A DNA stretch of 56,397 nt from a bacterium (GTDB taxonomy: Bacteria > Actinomycetota > Acidimicrobiia > Spongiisociales > ZC4RG35): NCBI GenBank assembly GCA_024641285.1, contig JAHEDH010000004.1:1-56397 (forward strand), read 5' to 3'. Of the stretch, positions 17,564-26,148 are shown one piece after another. The first letter of the stretch is position 1, and each line of letters starts with the position of its first letter. The translations under genes were made by a program, and so were the position numbers. The notes below the pieces were generated by a model. That model searched no databases. It was given only the letters and a program-made list of their open reading frames with translations, and was not told the origin of the DNA.

Positions 17564-18035
17564 GATCATCGCCGAGTTGGTGATCGGTGGCGTGTCGAAA
17601 GCCTCGCTGAGAGACCGGCTGACCCAGGAGGGAGTCTCGCTGAACGCATATGCTGAGCAGCTCTTCGAGTCCCCTGAGTTCACCACTTCCCCCCTCCCCC
17701 AGAGGCTCCGCCTGGCGTCGGTGTCCCTTCGACAGCTCGGGCTGCCGTCGGGTGGAACCCTTCCAGCCGTGTTCGAACGCGCTGTCGAGTCGGGGTACGA
17801 GGTCTGCCCGACCGAGGTCGGGCCCCACCTCAGGTTCCACCATCTCGATCAGCCACTCGGGCCGTACCTCACGGTGGGGTCGCGACGACTGCGGCCAGAC
17901 GACGCAGACTTCCCGGCCGGCTTCTATCTGCGGAGGCTCGAGGACGGCCTGTGGCTGCGCGGATACCGTGCCGACGACAATTGGGTCTTCCCACCGGACT
18001 TCACCCGATTCGTGTTCGCAATCGCAGAGCACTGA
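17547..18035 (+). CDS. unknown protein in esterase/ATP-grasp cassette
   Basis: A 162-residue soluble protein with no family I can name. It begins with a small helix-turn-helix-like unit ('ELVIGGVSKASLRDRLTQEGVSLNAYAEQLF'-type pattern) and continues with a compact beta-rich part containing 'CPTEVGPHLRF', 'GFYLRRLEDGLWLRGYR' and 'WVFPPDFTRFVF'. I recall this arrangement as a recurrent conserved hypothetical, not a characterised enzyme. GGAGG at 17540-17544 supports ATG 17547 or, with better spacing, GTG 17550. It overlaps the end of the esterase gene, implying translational coupling. Confidence 0.7.
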   Translation: MVKDREIIAELVIGGVSKASLRDRLTQEGVSLNAYAEQLFESPEFTTSPLPQRLRLASVSLRQLGLPSGGTLPAVFERAVESGYEVCPTEVGPHLRFHHLDQPLGPYLTVGSRRLRPDDADFPAGFYLRRLEDGLWLRGYRADDNWVFPPDFTRFVFAIAEH

Positions 18036-18153
18036 TCGAAGCGGGCACAGCCACCAGGGGCCCTTTCGTCCCACGTCGGAATCCGGCCGGCAACGAGCTC
18101 GCACGAGCGGATCCGGGCACACCGTCGTTGGCGCGATCTCCTAGTCTGCCGAA

Positions 18154-19404
18154 ATGACCTCGACTCGAAACATCGGCCTCTCCCTGGGAGCCGACCTGTG
18201 CTGGCCCATCTTCTATGAAGACATCCTCAGCCGGCTGGATCCGGAGGTGACCATCGCCGGTGAGCGGATGCGGTTCAGCGTCGAGCGGGTGACGATCGAG
18301 CCCTTCGACCTCGCCCAGCCCGTGACATACGACGTCCTTCTCGACCGTCTGACCCCCTGGTATCACACGAGCCGGGAGTGGATCAAGAAGGCGATCGTCC
18401 AGAACGATCTCTACTCGCTCAACAACCCCTTCAGCCTGCAATCGATGGAGAAGCACACGAGCTACGCCGCGATGATGCGGCTCGGGATGCCGGTGCCCAA
18501 GACCTATCTCCTGCCTCCCAAGGAGTACCACGAGGATCTCCCCGATCTCCACATGACTCTCAGCTCGTACGCAAAGATGTTCGATCTCGCCGAGATCGGT
18601 GAACAGGTCGGGTACCCGGCGTTCCTGAAGCCGTATGACGGGGGCGGGTGGCGGGGCATCACGCGGGTCACCAACGCCGACGAGCTTCAGCAGGCATACG
18701 ATCAGTCGGGCCGCGACATCATGCATCTCCAGGCCGGCGTCGAACCCTTCGACCTCTTTGTTCGTGTGCTGGCGGTCGGCCCGCAGGTGAATGTCATCAA
18801 GTACGACCCGGACGCACCGATCCACGATCGGTACAAGATCGCATTCGACGTCGTCGACAACACCGAATGGCGGCATCTCCATGATGTCGCCATGACCATC
18901 AACAGCTTCTTCGGCTGGGACTTCAACTCGGTCGAGGCGTTGCGCAGCAACGGGACGTTCCACCCCATCGACTTCGCAAACGCCAACCCCGACAGCCAGG
19001 TCACGAGCCTCCACTACCACATCCCGTGGCTCGTCAAGGCACTGATCAAGTGGTCGCTGTACTGCGCTGCGACCCAACGGCGGATGCGCCATCACGTCGA
19101 ATGGGGACCGTTCTTCCTCATCGCCGACTCCGACGCACCGTACGAGGAGAAACTGGCCGCCTACGCCGAGATCGCGGCCGATCGCTACGAGACGGCCCGG
19201 TTCGAGGAGTTCTGCGCCAAGCACCTCGGAGATCTCGACGAGGTCACCTGGGAGTACTTCGGCACCGATCGGGCAGAGGAGGCGGTTCGCAGGAAGGTGG
19301 CAGTGCTGTTTCCCGAGCACGAGGTCGACGAGTACAGCGCGCACTTCTGGGGGCTTCTCGAGTTCTGGCGCAAGACCGAGCGAGATCGGCTCGATGCCAC
19401 GTGA
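18154..19404 (+). CDS. ATP-grasp ligase-like protein
   Basis: A 416-residue ATP-grasp protein. An N-terminal pre-ATP-grasp part (about 1-100) precedes the ATP-grasp fold with 'QSMEKHTSYAAMMRLGMPVPKT', the lysine strand 'GYPAFLKPYDGGGWRGI' and the acidic metal-binding segment 'FHPIDFANANPD'. The C-terminal 100 residues are helical. The family joins a carboxylate to an amine, thiol or hydroxyl through an acyl phosphate. Substrates are unknown, but flanking esterases suggest an amide- or ester-linked metabolite. TAGTCT at 18142-18147 lies 6 nt before ATG 18154, so the gene may also be transcribed separately without a leader. Confidence 0.85.
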   Translation: MTSTRNIGLSLGADLCWPIFYEDILSRLDPEVTIAGERMRFSVERVTIEPFDLAQPVTYDVLLDRLTPWYHTSREWIKKAIVQNDLYSLNNPFSLQSMEKHTSYAAMMRLGMPVPKTYLLPPKEYHEDLPDLHMTLSSYAKMFDLAEIGEQVGYPAFLKPYDGGGWRGITRVTNADELQQAYDQSGRDIMHLQAGVEPFDLFVRVLAVGPQVNVIKYDPDAPIHDRYKIAFDVVDNTEWRHLHDVAMTINSFFGWDFNSVEALRSNGTFHPIDFANANPDSQVTSLHYHIPWLVKALIKWSLYCAATQRRMRHHVEWGPFFLIADSDAPYEEKLAAYAEIAADRYETARFEEFCAKHLGDLDEVTWEYFGTDRAEEAVRRKVAVLFPEHEVDEYSAHFWGLLEFWRKTERDRLDAT

Positions 19405-19450
19405 GCGCCGCCACGAAGCGACCGAGCCGCCGCACTGAGGCCGGGGTCCG

Positions 19451-20176
19451 ATGAAGGTCGTCGAATCGTGGTGGTCCGAGCGGCTGTCCACCCAGCTGCG
19501 AGTGGCCCGATGGGGCGACATCGGACGACCGATCCTGGTCTTCCCCACAGCGGGCGGCGACGCCGAGGAGATCGAACGGATGGGCCTTGTCGACGCGTGC
19601 GCTCCGCTCATGTCCGACGGGAGGGTCAAGCTCTACTCCGTCGACTCGATCGCCGGTCGAGCCTGGCTGGAACGCTCCGATCCGGGGCACGCCGCATGGC
19701 TGCAGAACCAGTTCGATGCGGCGATCCGATGGGAGGTCGTGCCGGCGATTCGGGCCGACTGTGGGAGCGACTCGATCCGGGTGACGACGGCGGGCGCCTC
19801 GATCGGGGCCTTCAACGCCGTCGAAGTCCTCGCCAGACATCCCGATGTGTTCGACGCCGCAGTCGCCATGAGCGGGACGTTCGATCTCAGCCCGTGGCTC
19901 GACGGCTACTGGTCCGATGACTTCTACTTCTCGTCGCCGTTGCATTGGCTGCCCAACCTCGATTCAGGCTGGCAACTCGGCCACCTCCGACAGCGGTTCG
20001 TGCTCATGGCCACCGGAACGGGTGAATGGGAGGATCCGGGCGAGTCATGGCGGCTCGCAGGCGTGCTCGGCGCCAAGGGCATCCCCAACCGGGTCGACGA
20101 GTGGCACGGCTGGCCACACGACTGGCAGACCTGGCGAGCGATGCTTCCCGAATATCTGCACCAGCTGACCAGCTGA
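19451..20176 (+). CDS. esterase (alpha/beta hydrolase, esterase-D-like)
   Basis: A 241-residue hydrolase. 'ILVFPTAGGDAEEIERMGL' leads the core, the nucleophile elbow is 'TAGASIGAFNAVEVLARHP', then comes 'AVAMSGTFDLSPWLDGYW', and the catalytic His is in 'WPHDWQTW'. It shares the 'MSGTFD' strand and His-Asp-Trp ending with the esterase at 16.55 kb, but lacks that protein's N-terminal beta domain. It follows the ATP-grasp gene by 46 bp on the same strand and has only a weak GGCCGGGG before ATG 19451. A matching role to the first esterase on a related substrate is likely but not provable here. Confidence 0.85.
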   Translation: MKVVESWWSERLSTQLRVARWGDIGRPILVFPTAGGDAEEIERMGLVDACAPLMSDGRVKLYSVDSIAGRAWLERSDPGHAAWLQNQFDAAIRWEVVPAIRADCGSDSIRVTTAGASIGAFNAVEVLARHPDVFDAAVAMSGTFDLSPWLDGYWSDDFYFSSPLHWLPNLDSGWQLGHLRQRFVLMATGTGEWEDPGESWRLAGVLGAKGIPNRVDEWHGWPHDWQTWRAMLPEYLHQLTS

Positions 20177-20208
20177 GACAAGCCGGCCGACCGCTCTACC
20201 GTTGCAGG

Positions 20209-21954
20209 GTGTCATCGAACATCGTCTCGATCAACGGCCTCTCCAAGGCCTTCCCCGAACGTCCCGTGCTGGACGACGTCAGCTTTGGGATCGACGAGGG
20301 AGACCGACTCGGCGTGATCGGCTTCAACGGATCGGGCAAGAGCACCCTCCTTTCACTCGTCGCGGGCCGGCTCGAACCGGACCAGGGGACCATCGTGACG
20401 CGGTCGGGACTGACGATCTCGTATCTGGAGCAGGCACCCGACTTCCCGGCGGACACGACGGTCTCCGATATCGCCCGGCGCTCCCACGCCACGCTGACAC
20501 ATCTCCATCGACTCGGTCTCGACGCCGATGACCGCCTGCTCGAGTCGTTGTCGGGAGGCCAGCGGCGTCGCCTGGCGCTTGCCATCGCACTCGCAGAGCC
20601 TTCGGACCTGCTCATCCTCGACGAGCCGACGAATCACCTCGACATCGACGTGATCGACTGGATGGAGGACGAACTCGCCCGGCGCGCCCAGACCCTCATG
20701 TTCGTCACACACGACCGCTATCTCCTCGACCGCCTGGCCAATCGGATCATCGAGATCGACCAGCAGCGCATCCATCACCACGCAGGCAATTACCAGGACT
20801 ACCTCGAGGCCAGGGAGCTGCGCCGCACGCACGAGGAGAGGACGGATCGGCGACGGCGGAACCTGGCGCGCACCGAGCTGGAGTGGCTCCGCCGCTCCCC
20901 CAAGGCACGCACGTCGAAATCGAAGGCTCGGATCGTTCGGGCCACCGGGCTCCAGGAGTCCTCGCTCACCGAGAGCCAGCCGGAAATCGAGTTCGAGCTG
21001 CCGTCCAGGCGCCTCGGAGACACCGTCGTGGACATCGAAGACGTCTCCATGGCCTTCGGCGAGCAACGGGTACTCAACGATGTGACATGGAGGCTGTCGG
21101 CCGGTGCCCGGCTCGGGATCGTCGGGCCGAACGGCGCGGGCAAGACGACGCTCTTGCGGCTGTTCGGAGGGCGGTTGGAGCCGACCGCTGGCACCGTACA
21201 GACCGGTTCGACTGTCGCGGCCGGGTGGTACGGACAGGATCCCGAGCGGCTCGATCCCGAGCGCAGGATCATCGACGTCATGCGAGCCGAGGCCGAGCAC
21301 ACCCGGCTCACGAGTGGCGTCACCGTGTCGGCTTCGCAACTGCTGGAGCGGTTCGGCTTCCGATCTCGCCAGCATTCCAGCACGGTCGGCGACTTGTCCG
21401 GCGGTGAACGGCGTCGCCTGGAGCTGCTCCGGGTGCTGGTCGGGGCGCCCAACCTCCTTCTGCTCGACGAGCCGACCAACGACCTCGACCTCGAGACACT
21501 CGGTGCGCTCGAGGAGCAGCTCGACAACTGGCCTGGTGCCGTGGTCACGGCGACTCACGACCGGTACTTCCTCGAACGAGTCTGCCGCGACGTGGTCTCG
21601 GTTGAGCCGAACGGAACGCTGCGCCACCATGCAGGCGGATACGGCGCATATCTCCGCTGGCGGGAAGAGCGACCCAGTGATGCGGTGCGAGCTCCCGAGC
21701 CCAAGCCGGCGATCGAGACCGAAGCTGGCAGATACCGCGCCCGGCTGTCGTACAACGAGCAGCGCGAGCTCCAGCGTCTCGACCGGACGATCCCCGAACT
21801 GACGAGCAAGCTGGCCGGCCTCGATGTCGAGCTCGAATCCACCGGCTCCGACTGGCAGCGGGCCGAACAGATCAGCGCCGAACGCGCTCGAATCGCCGAC
21901 CAACTCGAGGCGGCGGAGTCGCGATGGCTCGAACTCGCCGAACGGTCTGGTTGA
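20209..21954 (+). CDS. ABC-F ATPase, Uup-like
   Basis: A 581-residue protein with two ABC ATPase cassettes and no membrane part. Cassette 1 has 'GFNGSGKST', 'LSGGQRRR' and 'LLILDEPTNHLD'. A charged linker follows ('RRNLARTELEWLRRSPKART'). Cassette 2 has 'GPNGAGKTT', 'LSGGERRR' and 'LLLLDEPTNDLD'. The C-terminal 80 residues form a coiled coil ('YNEQRELQRLDRTIPELTSKLAGLD'-type), as in Uup. ABC-F proteins act on ribosomes or, for Uup, on branched DNA/ribosome intermediates. TACCGT at 20197-20202 lies 6 nt before GTG 20209, so the mRNA may be leaderless. Confidence 0.9.
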   Translation: MSSNIVSINGLSKAFPERPVLDDVSFGIDEGDRLGVIGFNGSGKSTLLSLVAGRLEPDQGTIVTRSGLTISYLEQAPDFPADTTVSDIARRSHATLTHLHRLGLDADDRLLESLSGGQRRRLALAIALAEPSDLLILDEPTNHLDIDVIDWMEDELARRAQTLMFVTHDRYLLDRLANRIIEIDQQRIHHHAGNYQDYLEARELRRTHEERTDRRRRNLARTELEWLRRSPKARTSKSKARIVRATGLQESSLTESQPEIEFELPSRRLGDTVVDIEDVSMAFGEQRVLNDVTWRLSAGARLGIVGPNGAGKTTLLRLFGGRLEPTAGTVQTGSTVAAGWYGQDPERLDPERRIIDVMRAEAEHTRLTSGVTVSASQLLERFGFRSRQHSSTVGDLSGGERRRLELLRVLVGAPNLLLLDEPTNDLDLETLGALEEQLDNWPGAVVTATHDRYFLERVCRDVVSVEPNGTLRHHAGGYGAYLRWREERPSDAVRAPEPKPAIETEAGRYRARLSYNEQRELQRLDRTIPELTSKLAGLDVELESTGSDWQRAEQISAERARIADQLEAAESRWLELAERSG

Positions 21955-21987
21955 CCAGCCATCCCGGGGTCCACCGATGAGTCGCTG

Positions 21988-22004
21988 TGTGATCGCACAT
22001 CACA
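21988..22004. promoter_or_regulatory. perfect inverted repeat TGTGAT-N5-ATCACA
   Basis: A 17-bp perfect palindromic site in the 256-bp gap between the ABC-F gene and the enoyl reductase gene. It looks like a CRP/GntR-type operator, but the spacer is one base too long for the CRP consensus. It lies about 170 bp upstream of a TACGAT -10 candidate near 22176 and the ATG at 22211. The rest of the gap shows no convincing gene. Confidence 0.3.
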
Positions 22005-22210
22005 ACACCGGTGGCCTCCATCGGTCTCAACGTGTCACGATGGACCGTGAGCGATCGCCGTTGCTGCCTCACCTGTAGGGGCGTCCACATGTGGCTCCCG
22101 CAGCTCGGGTCCCTGGAAAACCCAGACCAACGGCGAACCAGCCGGATCGTACGCTGCACACCGGACCGGGCACATACGATGGCCTGACACCGACATCAGG
22201 AGTCCGTCCC

Positions 22211-23227
22211 ATGCTCAAGGCCGAGTACCGATCGCGCGGTCCCGTCCCCCACGACGTCATCGAGGCCGTGGAGTTCACGCTGGAGCCGCCGACCGCAAAC
22301 CAAGTGCGGCTCGAGATCCTCGCCTCCCCGATCAACCCATCCGACGTGCTCACGCTCACCGGTGAGTACGGCTTGTTGCCCGATCTGCCTGCCGTCGGAG
22401 GGAACGAAGGCGTCGGTCGCGTGGTTGCGCTCGGCGAAGACGTCGGCCATCTCGCCATCGGGGAGGTGGTCATGCTTCCCCGAGGCAGCGGCACATGGCG
22501 CACCCACATGAATGCCGAGGCATCCGGTCTGACTCCGCTCCCCTCCGACGCCGATCCCCTCCAGCTGTCGATGCTGACGGTCAACCCCCCAACCGCGTCG
22601 CTGCTGCTCACCGAATTCGTGGAGCTGCACCCTGGCGATTGGGTGATCCAGAACGCGGCGAACTCGGCGGTGGGCGGCTACGTGACCCAACTGGCGGCCG
22701 CCAGAGGGCTGAAGACCGTGAACATCGTCCGGCGCGAATCCGCGGTGGATGGCGTGCTGGAGCTCGGCGGAGACGTCTGCCTGGTCGACGGCCCCCGATT
22801 GCGTGCCCGCGTCGCCGAGGCCACGGATCAGGCACCGATCCGCCTCGGCATCGACGCGGTGGCCGGCACGTCGACATCCCGGTTGGCATCGACGCTCGCC
22901 AAGGGATCGACCATCGTCTGTTACGGGGCGATGAGCGGTGAGCCCTGCTCCGTACCGGCGTTGAGCCTCATCTTCTCCGACATCACCCTCACCGGGTTCT
23001 GGCTCGCCCGATGGTTTCGCACGGCGTCCCGAGAGTCCCAGGCTGCGATGTTCGGAGAGATCATCCGCTTGGTCTCGTCGGGGCAGCTGACAGCGAAGGT
23101 GGCCGCCACGTACGACGTGAGCGAGATCCGCTCCGCCGTCGAGCACGCCGCCTCCGGGGAGCGGGCAGGCAAGGTGATCGTGGTACCGCAGCACGCGCGA
23201 GCCGCCGGCCAACGGGTTTTCGGGTGA
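22211..23227 (+). CDS. MDR-family enoyl reductase (MECR/ETR-like)
   Basis: A 338-residue zinc-free medium-chain dehydrogenase/reductase. 'NPSDVLTLTGEYG', 'LTVNPPTASLLL' and 'GDWVIQNAANSAVGGYVTQLA' followed by 'KTVNIVRR' match mitochondrial-type trans-2-enoyl-CoA/ACP reductases, which reduce 2-enoyl thioesters with NADPH. Generic quinone oxidoreductase is the alternative. AGGAG sits 8 nt before ATG 22211. A TACGAT -10 candidate lies about 30 nt further upstream. It is followed by yaaA in the same direction. Confidence 0.85.
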   Translation: MLKAEYRSRGPVPHDVIEAVEFTLEPPTANQVRLEILASPINPSDVLTLTGEYGLLPDLPAVGGNEGVGRVVALGEDVGHLAIGEVVMLPRGSGTWRTHMNAEASGLTPLPSDADPLQLSMLTVNPPTASLLLTEFVELHPGDWVIQNAANSAVGGYVTQLAAARGLKTVNIVRRESAVDGVLELGGDVCLVDGPRLRARVAEATDQAPIRLGIDAVAGTSTSRLASTLAKGSTIVCYGAMSGEPCSVPALSLIFSDITLTGFWLARWFRTASRESQAAMFGEIIRLVSSGQLTAKVAATYDVSEIRSAVEHAASGERAGKVIVVPQHARAAGQRVFG

Positions 23228-23267
23228 ATCCGCGCCCCTTCTAGGCTCCGCAGCGGAGGAACCCACG

Positions 23268-24035
23268 TTGATCATCGTTCTGTCACCGGCGAAGACCCTG
23301 GACTACGAGTCTCCGCTGCCGACCAACAAGCACACCCAGCCGCTCTTTCCCGACCGGGTATCGGAGTTGGTCGACATCCTGGCTGCCAAATCCCCGTCTC
23401 AACTCGGCTCGCTGATGAGTATCAGTGAGCAGCTCTCTGAGCTGAACTTCGAGCGCTACCAGGACTGGGAGCCGGACTACACGCCGGCAAACGCCCGCCC
23501 GGCGATCGTCGCGTTCAAGGGCGATGTCTACCAGGGCCTGGACGTCGAGCAGTTCGATGCCCGAGATCTGAACTACGCACAGGACCACGTGCGCATCCTC
23601 TCGGGGCTCTACGGCGTCCTACGCCCGCTCGACCTGATGCAGCCGTATCGCCTGGAGATGGGGAGCAGGCTCGCCAACCCGGCCGGCCGTGATCTCTACA
23701 GCTTCTGGGGGGACTCGATCACCGAACGGCTCAACGCCGATCTCGCAGGGAGCCGCCCGAAGGCGCTCGTCAATCTGGCGAGCCAGGAGTATTTCTCCGC
23801 TGTGAACCCCGCCGTGCTCGATGCGAGGGTGATCACACCGGTGTTCAAGGACTTCAAGAACGACGAGCACAAGGTCATCAGCTTCTTCGCCAAACGGGCT
23901 CGAGGATCCATGGCGTCGTGGATCATCCGCAACCGCGTGGACACACTCAAAGGGCTCGCCGACTTCGCGGAGGACGGCTATCGCTTCTCTCCCGACGACT
24001 CGACCACCGACAGACCCGTCTACCTGCGCGGCTGA
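23268..24035 (+). CDS. yaaA: YaaA/DUF328 family protein (peroxide stress)
   Basis: A 255-residue YaaA family member: it opens 'IIVLSPAKTLDY' and contains 'FKGDVYQGLD', 'ILSGLYGVLRPLDLMQPYRLEMG' and 'FKDFKNDEHKVISFFAKRARG'. In E. coli YaaA limits intracellular iron and oxidative damage and binds DNA. The length is normal. TTG 23268 is the start because GGAGGA at 23255-23260 lies 7 nt upstream; TAGGCT at 23242-23247 is a -10 candidate. The end of the preceding gene is 40 bp away. Confidence 0.9.
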   Translation: MIIVLSPAKTLDYESPLPTNKHTQPLFPDRVSELVDILAAKSPSQLGSLMSISEQLSELNFERYQDWEPDYTPANARPAIVAFKGDVYQGLDVEQFDARDLNYAQDHVRILSGLYGVLRPLDLMQPYRLEMGSRLANPAGRDLYSFWGDSITERLNADLAGSRPKALVNLASQEYFSAVNPAVLDARVITPVFKDFKNDEHKVISFFAKRARGSMASWIIRNRVDTLKGLADFAEDGYRFSPDDSTTDRPVYLRG

Positions 24036-24346
24036 GTCGAGACCGTTCGCTCAGGCGGCCGATCCCGGCCGATTCACCACACCCGTGTGAGGCCGGAGAT
24101 GGGTCGCTCCACGGTCGTGCGACAGCAGTCCGATCATCTGGCCGGGGGAGGCTTCGCGAGCGAATGAGCTGCCGACGGTCATGGCCGGCACCGACATGCC
24201 GACTTGCGACGGCCCGAGGGCGTCCCAATCGCCCGGCCGCGAGCTTCCCTTTCCACCGGAGGATCTCGCGACGATGACACCTTTGCCTGTGAACTCTGCC
24301 GCCCACCCACGACACCGCCTGTAGGCCCGGCGTATCGTCGCAGGAG
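24036..24346. other. intergenic region, no convincing gene
   Basis: About 310 bp between yaaA and fahA. On the minus strand an open frame ending at 24051 shows coding-like GC3 and could start at ATG 24197 (48 codons: 'MSVPAMTVGSSFAREASPGQ' then 28 more), but no ribosome site or -10 box precedes it and the frame continues upstream without a start. It may be a decayed gene end. The region also contains the fahA promoter (TATCGT at 24333-24338). Confidence 0.3.
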
Positions 24347-25570
24347 ATGCGCAATTCCGTGAACGCGACGTGGGTGGAGGTCGGCCCGGGCGAGTGGTCG
24401 ATCGGGGATCTGCCGTATGGAGTCTTCTCGACAGGCGGCAACCGGCATCTGGGTGCTGCGATCGGTCGGTGGGTGCTAGACCTCCATCGGGCGGCGAACG
24501 TCGGCCTCTTTCGCGGGGTCGTCCATCCGGATGTGTTGATGGCAGGGTCCCTGAACCCGCTGCTGAGCCTCACGCCGCGTCACTGGGATCGGGTTCGCGA
24601 GCGCTTGAACGAGATCCTCACGGATGAGGCGTTTCGGCCGCGGGTGACCCCGCTGCTCGTCGAGCTCGAGGACATCCAGCTCCATCTTCCATGGCAGGTC
24701 GCCGACTTCGTCGACTTCTACAGCTCATTGCAGCATGCCGAGCACGTCGGGAGGCTCTTCCGACCCGACGGCGATCCGCTGATGCCCAACTGGCGTCACA
24801 TCCCCGTGGGGTACCACGGTCGCTCCGGCACAGTCGTCGTTTCGGGCTCGGAGATCAAACGCCCTCTCGGGATGATCCCCACACCCGAGGGTCTGCGGTA
24901 CGTACCCTCCCAACGCCTCGACATCGAGGTCGAGCTCGGATTCGTCCTCGGCAATCCATCGGAGCCGGGCTTCCCGGTGAGTGCCACAGATGCGGCTTCC
25001 CACGTCTTCGGCGTCGTTGCGGTCAACGATTGGAGCGCCCGTGACATTCAGGCGTTCGAATACCAGCCGCTGGGGCCGTTCCTCGGCAAGTCGTTTGCGA
25101 CCTCGGTCTCGGCCTGGGTACTCCCGATGGCAGCGATCGATGGCGCCAGGAGGACGCCGCCACCTCAGAGCCCCCCACCCCCCGCTCATCTCGCTGTCGC
25201 CGGCCATTGGGGACTGGACATCACCTTGGACGCGTGGCTGAGGCGTGAAGCCTCCCCGCCGCTGCGGCTCTCGACCACGAACGCTCGGACGCTCTATTGG
25301 ACCGCTCCGCAACAGATCGCCCACTTGACATCGAACGGCACCCCGATCAGACCAGGCGATCTCATTGCCACCGGCACCATTTCCGGAGACGAACCGTCGT
25401 CTTACGGATCGCTATTGGAGATCACCGAGAACGGTTCCCGGTCGATCGTCGTCGGGGGCCGAGAGTCGACATATCTCGAGGACGGGGACGAGATCGTCAT
25501 CACTGCTGCTGCCGACCGAAGAGACGGCACGTCCGCATCACTGGGCGAGGTGCGCGGGCGAATCGTGTGA
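24347..25570 (+). CDS. fahA: fumarylacetoacetase
   Basis: A 407-residue fumarylacetoacetate hydrolase, last step of tyrosine/homogentisate catabolism (fumarylacetoacetate to fumarate plus acetoacetate). An N-terminal SH3-like domain ('NLPYGVF'-type, here 'DLPYGVFSTGG') precedes the FAH fold with 'DFVDFYSSLQHAEHVGRLFR', 'NWRHIPVGYHGRSGTVV', metal ligands in 'DIEVELGFVLG' and 'VNDWSARDIQAFEYQPLGPF'. TATCGT at 24333-24338 lies 8 nt before ATG 24347, consistent with a leaderless start. Homogentisate dioxygenase is not in the window. The convergent Lrp gene abuts its 3' end. Confidence 0.92.
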   Translation: MRNSVNATWVEVGPGEWSIGDLPYGVFSTGGNRHLGAAIGRWVLDLHRAANVGLFRGVVHPDVLMAGSLNPLLSLTPRHWDRVRERLNEILTDEAFRPRVTPLLVELEDIQLHLPWQVADFVDFYSSLQHAEHVGRLFRPDGDPLMPNWRHIPVGYHGRSGTVVVSGSEIKRPLGMIPTPEGLRYVPSQRLDIEVELGFVLGNPSEPGFPVSATDAASHVFGVVAVNDWSARDIQAFEYQPLGPFLGKSFATSVSAWVLPMAAIDGARRTPPPQSPPPPAHLAVAGHWGLDITLDAWLRREASPPLRLSTTNARTLYWTAPQQIAHLTSNGTPIRPGDLIATGTISGDEPSSYGSLLEITENGSRSIVVGGRESTYLEDGDEIVITAAADRRDGTSASLGEVRGRIV

Positions 25571-26068
25571 TCAGTCGCCCGACGTCAGCTGTTTGATGAG
25601 TGGTGCGGTGCGATAGGCGATGTGGTTGGCGAGTGCGATCGCGGTTGCAGCCCGATCGACCGCCGGAGACTGCAGGATCTGTTGCAGCACGGCCATGAGC
25701 TCCTCGTTGGTCGTCGCACCGATGCGAACCAACAAGTCCCCCTGGCCGGCGATGGAGTGCGCTTCGAGCACGAAGGGAATCGTTTCCAGGTGAGCGATCA
25801 CCTCGTCGGTCCGTCCCTGGGCCACCTCGATGGTGGTGAAGCCCAACACCGAGAATCCCAACCTGCCGAGATCGAGCTCGGGACCGAATCCAGCGATCAC
25901 CCCGGCCTGGAGCATTCTGTCGATCCTCGCCTGCACGGTCCCTCGAGCGACCTGAAGCCGCCGCGACGTCTCGAGGACGCCGATTCGAGGCTCCTCCCGC
26001 CACAGGTCGATGATCTGTCGGTCCAGGTCGTCCAACGCGAACGGCGTCGGTGTCGTCGGCTTCGTCAC
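25571..26068 (-). CDS. Lrp/AsnC family transcriptional regulator
   Basis: A 165-residue regulator: N-terminal winged helix-turn-helix ('LDDLDRQIIDLWREEPRIGVLETSRRLQVARGTVQARIDRM'-type, residues about 12-60) and a C-terminal RAM ligand-binding domain with 'GQGDLLVRIGATTNEEL'. It should respond to an amino acid or related ligand. GTG 26068 is supported by TAGCCT at 26076-26081, 7 nt upstream. Its nearest divergent neighbour is the propeller lipoprotein gene and its convergent neighbour fahA, making aromatic amino acid breakdown a plausible but unproven target. Confidence 0.9.
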   Translation of the reverse strand: MTKPTTPTPFALDDLDRQIIDLWREEPRIGVLETSRRLQVARGTVQARIDRMLQAGVIAGFGPELDLGRLGFSVLGFTTIEVAQGRTDEVIAHLETIPFVLEAHSIAGQGDLLVRIGATTNEELMAVLQQILQSPAVDRAATAIALANHIAYRTAPLIKQLTSGD

Positions 26069-26148
26069 GGCTGTGAGGCTACCGACACCATTGGAACTCC
26101 GTCGGCGCCGCATGTCCGATGGTCACGGAGGCGCCCTACGATCCGCTG

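Noticed and set aside
21988-22004. CRP-type operator
   Set aside because: The inverted repeat has a spacer of 7 between TGTGA and TCACA rather than 6, and lies too far from the next promoter to be confident. It is kept only as a palindrome.
24051-24197. 48-codon minus-strand gene between yaaA and fahA
   Set aside because: No start signal, and the frame continues upstream without a start codon; at most a decayed gene end.
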